Origin: Labia minor
Lineage: Eukaryota; Arthropoda; Insecta; Dermaptera; Spongiphoridae
Length of the DNA stretch: 64,000 bases
Direction of reading: 5' to 3'
Assembly: GCA_963082975.1 (NCBI GenBank)
Contig: OY720345.1
Location: 12,116,491 to 12,180,490, forward strand
The notes beneath the pieces were generated by a model, which saw only the letters and a list, made by a program, of their open reading frames with translations, made no database searches and was not told the origin of the DNA. Shown in pieces: positions 60,173 to 64,000 of this stretch; positions within the stretch are counted from its first letter, which is position 1; every line of letters begins with the position of its first letter. Both the position numbers and the translations under genes were made by a program.

Positions 60173-63100
60173 ATGCTCGTCAATTACTCACCTATATTTC
60201 AAGCTTTTTTGGGAACATTTTTCACATGGGGAGTAACAGCAGCCGGGGCTGCTATGGTCATCATATTTAGAGGAACACAGGTAATTTCTTTATTTATTCT
60301 TTCCTTTCACTAAGAATAGATTCATCAAACATAATGGAAAATATAGTTATAAAATTTTATTTTAATTTATATTTAAAATCCTAATAAAATAACACGTGCA
60401 GTTATGAATGGATGATAGACCCATGCAAGTGCTCAACCTGTTTCATCTTTTTTTAGTGTTCTCTTGTCAATATAATTTTTTTATTTTTGTATGATTTTTT
60501 TTTAGATTAGATTAGATTAGATTAATTATTATTAATAGATTAGATTCTTGATTAATTGAAATTATTTAGACATCTTTACAATCTATACGAACTATAATAG
60601 AGATATAATTGTGTGTAAGAGTTTCATATTCAGTGGCATAGAAGTCAAATTGTATTGTTGAAGGATAAGTGATCCTTAAAATAATAATCTTTAATTTATA
60701 ATTCAAATCTAAGAAGTAAATTACTAAATTATAATCCGAATTTATTTGATTGCAAGCGTTAATAATTTAATTTAATTTTTCTTTTCTTTATTTATTGAAA
60801 AAACATTAAGGACTTTAATATTTTGTTTGAAGCAATATACATTTTTCTTTATAATTTGTTGTATGATATAGATATTTAAATTAAAGTGTTAAATAAATTT
60901 TGAAGGAAATATTAAATATATATTTTATGTTATATTTTAGGTACGATTAGTTTATTAATTCTGATGACTGTTAGTATAATTAGTATATATTTTTACTTTT
61001 TCTTTTCCTTCTTTCATTATAATTAGATGAAAGAATTAAATTCTCTTCATTACAGTTTTCCTCCGATGAAACGAGGAGGTGATTTCTTTTTCTAAAAAAA
61101 AACAGCAATTGCAATTCAGAGAAACTAGGGTCAATTAAATAATGGAATTACAATTAGGAACATGAAATAAATCAAACTTATATAAGTTATTTGCATACCA
61201 AAACTCAATAATGGAAACTCAAGAATATGATTTAGAAATACAATTGCCTTACAGGAACTTAAGGCCAAAATTTATAATATGCCACCAATAGAAATGAGGA
61301 AAATTAAAGATGAATTTCACAAGAAATTAAAATCCTTAGTAGATCAGGCTTCATAATAATAAAATGATTTTAGCTAATTTTAATGGGAGAGAAAATTGCA
61401 ATAATTTATAGAAAAGAGAGTCTCCATGTGAAGAGCAACGTTAACAGAATTAGTGTAATAAATTGTGCGTCTTCAAACGAATTTCTTATTTTAGACATAG
61501 AGATATCCAGGGTAAGATAGAAAAACGTGTAATCAAATTGATAGAACATAATTTAAGGTGTATTTAACTTAAAACGATACAATTTAAACAGATTAAAAAA
61601 TGAAATAAAGGAAAAAATTAAAATGGCAGCAGGAAATAGTATAAGATTTAAATTAACAAATTTAAGATAATAAACCACAGGGAATAGAAGGATACCCACA
61701 GAATTAATTAAATTTGGTAGGAAACATTTAGTAGAGTATAAGGACAAATTAGTTATTTCAATATGTCACAAGGAAACTAGAATGGCAAGAGAAGCAGTTA
61801 TTGAATCTCTCTTTGGACAACAACTAATTATTTTTAATTTAGCATTGGAATACGTGATTAGACAAATTGAGGAGAAATCCAATTAGACAAAAAAATCAAG
61901 TATTATGTTACGCGGACGATTTAAATATAAATATTGTATAGAAAAACTAATAGACATAGAAAAAGAGACAATATTATATTTAATATCAGAGTAGAATAGT
62001 ATTAATAGACAAAATCTTGGGTACAAAACTTAGAATTTGAAAATGCATATAAATTTAATACTTAGTTTTTATAATTACGAAGGATATTATTATTCGAGAA
62101 AGATTACACTCGGGTGAAGTGGCTTATTTCTTCAAAATATATAAAACTATTTTACAGATTATATTATACGAGGGCCATTTTTGAGATACACCTTTATTTT
62201 TAAGAATATATTTACTTAATTTTAATAGTTCCCTCGTGTATCAAAGCACTTTTGCAAACGAATTTTCCATTGATGCATCCAGTCACTAGTTTTCCAAAAT
62301 GGAGTCAAATCTATTTTATTTTTTTCGTTCTGCTATCTGATATAAAATAGGGCTCGCGAAACAACTTTTTTTTTACGGGTAATTGTTCATGCAAAACTTT
62401 TTGTATGACTACGGATCCAATACCAAGTGAGGTCTCCATCATTTCATATATTCACCGGTTATAATCCGTTATCATATTTTGAATTCGTCCTACATATTCA
62501 AAAGGTACTGCTGTGGCAGGCCTTCCTGTATATTCTTCATCCTGCAAAGGACTATATCCCCAACAGAATTTTCGAAACCACCTAAATATAGTTACTCAGG
62601 ATGGTGGTTCATTCCCAAATACCGACTGCAACCTTTGAAAACATTGTTCTTCACTAAGGCCTACCTTAAAATCGATAAAAATCATAGTGCGGTAGTACTC
62701 TTGTCTTAAATTCTCTTTATCTTTATAAAGGGTAAAGCTTCAACGCATGCGCAATGGAAAATTGCCCAATAATTCAGTCAGCTATATCTCAAAAATTTTA
62801 GAGTGGCCCTTGTATGTGTGTAAGTCGTGGTATCACTATGATGAAGTTGGGAGGAAATAGGAGTTGGATGGGATTAGCAAGTTAGAGACGTTTGGAAGAA
62901 TTAATTGCCGCGACCAAGATAACCACAGAATATTAAAAATGAAAATAATTTTCTATATTTTAAGTCAGATGACTTTTAGAATGACCGAGACCGTGATATT
63001 TAACTCATTGTCAGCCACCCTCTATTGTACTAAGAATCCTAAATATACTCTCTATATTATGGTCTAGTAATATGTATACTAATTATGCTCAATAAAAAGA

Positions 63101-63775
63101 AATAAAGAATTTTTTAAAGTAAAATTTTTAAATTTTCATATTCTTAAAGAATGAATTTTAGAATTTCTATTTGAATAATTTAAAATTAATGCTCAAATAT
63201 GTTTTTTTTAAATGATTTGTTTCAATATATATATATATATTATTCAAATCCAAATTCTAAATTGTTAAATATTTATATATTAGCTCATCCCATGGAGATA
63301 ATGCATTTGTATTATAATTAATGTTATTATTTTTAAATATAAATATGTATATATAACAATATAATCTATTTTTCTTATATTTTTTGTTTTGTTTTAGCGC
63401 AAACTACTTGATTGTAGTTTGGGATTTGCTGCTGGGGTGATGGTCGCAGCATCCTATTGGTCCTTATTATCACCAGCTATTGAACAAGCAAGTGAATCTG
63501 GAGCTTATGGAAAATCAGGCCAATGGGCATTTATCCCAGTCGCTATTGGTTTCTTAATCGGAGCCTTTTTTGTCTATTTAACAGATGTTCTTTTATCAAA
63601 ATTTGGTCTACATACACCACAATTATTATTAGGTCTCTATTTTGTCTATTTTTCTATTAATTTAAATAATACATAATTTAATTTTTATTCTTTATAGCTA
63701 CCAATGGAGGTACTAATTTGATTAAGGAAAAGGCTGATTTCGACAGTAATAATTATTTTACCACCACAATTGATG
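60173..63775 (+). CDS. SLC39A11: Zinc transporter ZIP11 (SLC39A11), first three coding exons, runs off window
   Basis: Zinc importer of the ZIP family (gufA-like subfamily), usually in Golgi or plasma membrane. Exons: 60173-60280, 63398-63632, 63698-63775, with consistent phases; the rest lies beyond 64,000. Exon 1 encodes FQAFLGTFFTWGVTAAGAAM, the first membrane helix. Exon 2 gives SLGFAAGVMVAASYWSLLSP and FIPVAIGFLIGAFFVYLTDV, helices two and three. Exon 3 (ATNGGTNLIKEKADFDSNN) starts the variable cytosolic loop. The catalytic HNVPEG/FPEG helices are not in the window. The start is the ATG matching the family amino terminus. Intron 1 contains a LINE relic and a mariner relic. Confidence 0.92.
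61240..62150 (+). mobile_element. RTE-type LINE relic in ZIP11 intron 1
   Basis: Broken plus-strand frames show FHKKLKSLVDQAS, a degraded KHLVEYKDKLVISICHKETR (RT start), LFNLALEYVIRQIEE and, at about 61896-61931, VLCYADDLNIN with the reverse-transcriptase YADD box. Many stops and shifts mean it is long dead. It is cut by the mariner element on its right. Confidence 0.7.
62169..62812 (-). mobile_element. mariner element, internally deleted, in ZIP11 intron 1
   Basis: Ends CGAGGGCCATTTTTGAGATA and, inverted, CAAGGGCCACTCTAAAATTT...TGAGATATAG form imperfect terminal repeats flanked by TA on both sides. Minus-strand pieces read VGLSEEQCFQRLQSVFGNEP, LQDEEYTGRPATAVPFEYVG and MMETSLGIGSVVIQKVLHEQ. 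This is the amino-terminal HTH half of a mariner transposase; the catalytic half has been lost. It is a different mariner lineage from the one at 41094. Confidence 0.8.
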
Positions 63776-64000
63776 GTAGGAATTATGGTTAATAGCAATC
63801 AATTGCTTGCTTCGGTGAAGGGAAAAATTTACTACAAAAATTCCGTTCAATGTTTATTTATTTTTGTATGTAAAATATATGTAATTAAATGATTGCTTGG
63901 ATATTTTTTGTATTGGAATGTTTGGGGGTGGGTATTTTTGATAAAAATGACCTCGTTATTTTTTTTAACTTAATAAATAAAAAAATAATAATTAGAGGTC
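63776..64000 (+). other. ZIP11 intron 3, start only
   Basis: AT-rich intron sequence follows the donor GTAGGA. No further exon was found before the window ends. Confidence 0.5.

Noticed and set aside
62479..62709. 76-codon plus-strand frame
   Set aside because: It is the antisense of a mariner transposase fragment, which has clear similarity on the other strand.
1..64000. CRISPR arrays, operons, prophage or other bacterial systems
   Set aside because: The sequence is eukaryotic: spliced genes, tRNAs without CCA, poly(A) signals and animal transposons. Tandem repeats present are inside HINEs and lack spacer structure.

Overview
The window is eukaryotic nuclear DNA from an arthropod, most likely an insect. 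It is extremely A+T-rich throughout: introns and intergenic DNA are almost pure A/T, and coding exons stand out as slightly GC-richer islands. All recognisable host genes have spliceosomal introns and animal-type products. The base composition resembles very AT-rich insects such as aphidiine parasitoid wasps, but nothing here proves the order.

Layout. Positions 1-29,700 are a gene-poor, transposon-rich stretch. It holds several Helentron-like non-autonomous elements (HINE/DINE-1 type: short asymmetric inverted repeats, internal tandem repeats or microsatellite, terminal hairpin), decayed RTE-type LINE fragments, two hAT MITEs with perfect 8-bp target duplications, a 1.67-kb Tigger/pogo deletion derivative, and two near-identical elongator tRNA-Met(CAU) genes. 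It also holds one intact, spliced, transposase-derived reading frame (22,997-23,877) whose catalytic aspartates are mostly gone, a domestication candidate. An isolated GC-rich island near 4.0-4.4 kb is unexplained.

Positions 29,746-44,543 are one gene, the mitochondrial calcium uptake regulator MICU1. It has 11 exon positions, a pair of mutually exclusive versions of exon 3, and a candidate 12-nt microexon. Its 5.3-kb intron 5 contains a complete carbohydrate sulfotransferase gene on the opposite strand and a deleted mariner element.

Positions 48,461-51,621 (minus strand) carry RABL3 followed after only 22 bp by POLR3K, an arrangement that suggests one dicistronic mRNA. mRpL36 (53,033-53,383, plus) and DBR1 (53,546-57,706, minus) are convergent with only 162 bp between stop codons. 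Positions 60,173-63,775 hold the first three coding exons of a ZIP11-type zinc transporter (SLC39A11), which runs off the right edge; its first intron contains LINE and mariner remnants.

The host genes are unrelated housekeeping functions (mitochondrial calcium, glycan sulfation, small GTPase, Pol III, mitochondrial translation, lariat debranching, zinc transport). The unusual biology lies in gene architecture (alternative exons, microexon, nested gene, probable dicistron) and in the transposon-derived sequences. Exon boundaries were read by eye from GT/AG sites, frame continuity and family similarity recalled from memory; no searches or folding programs were run.
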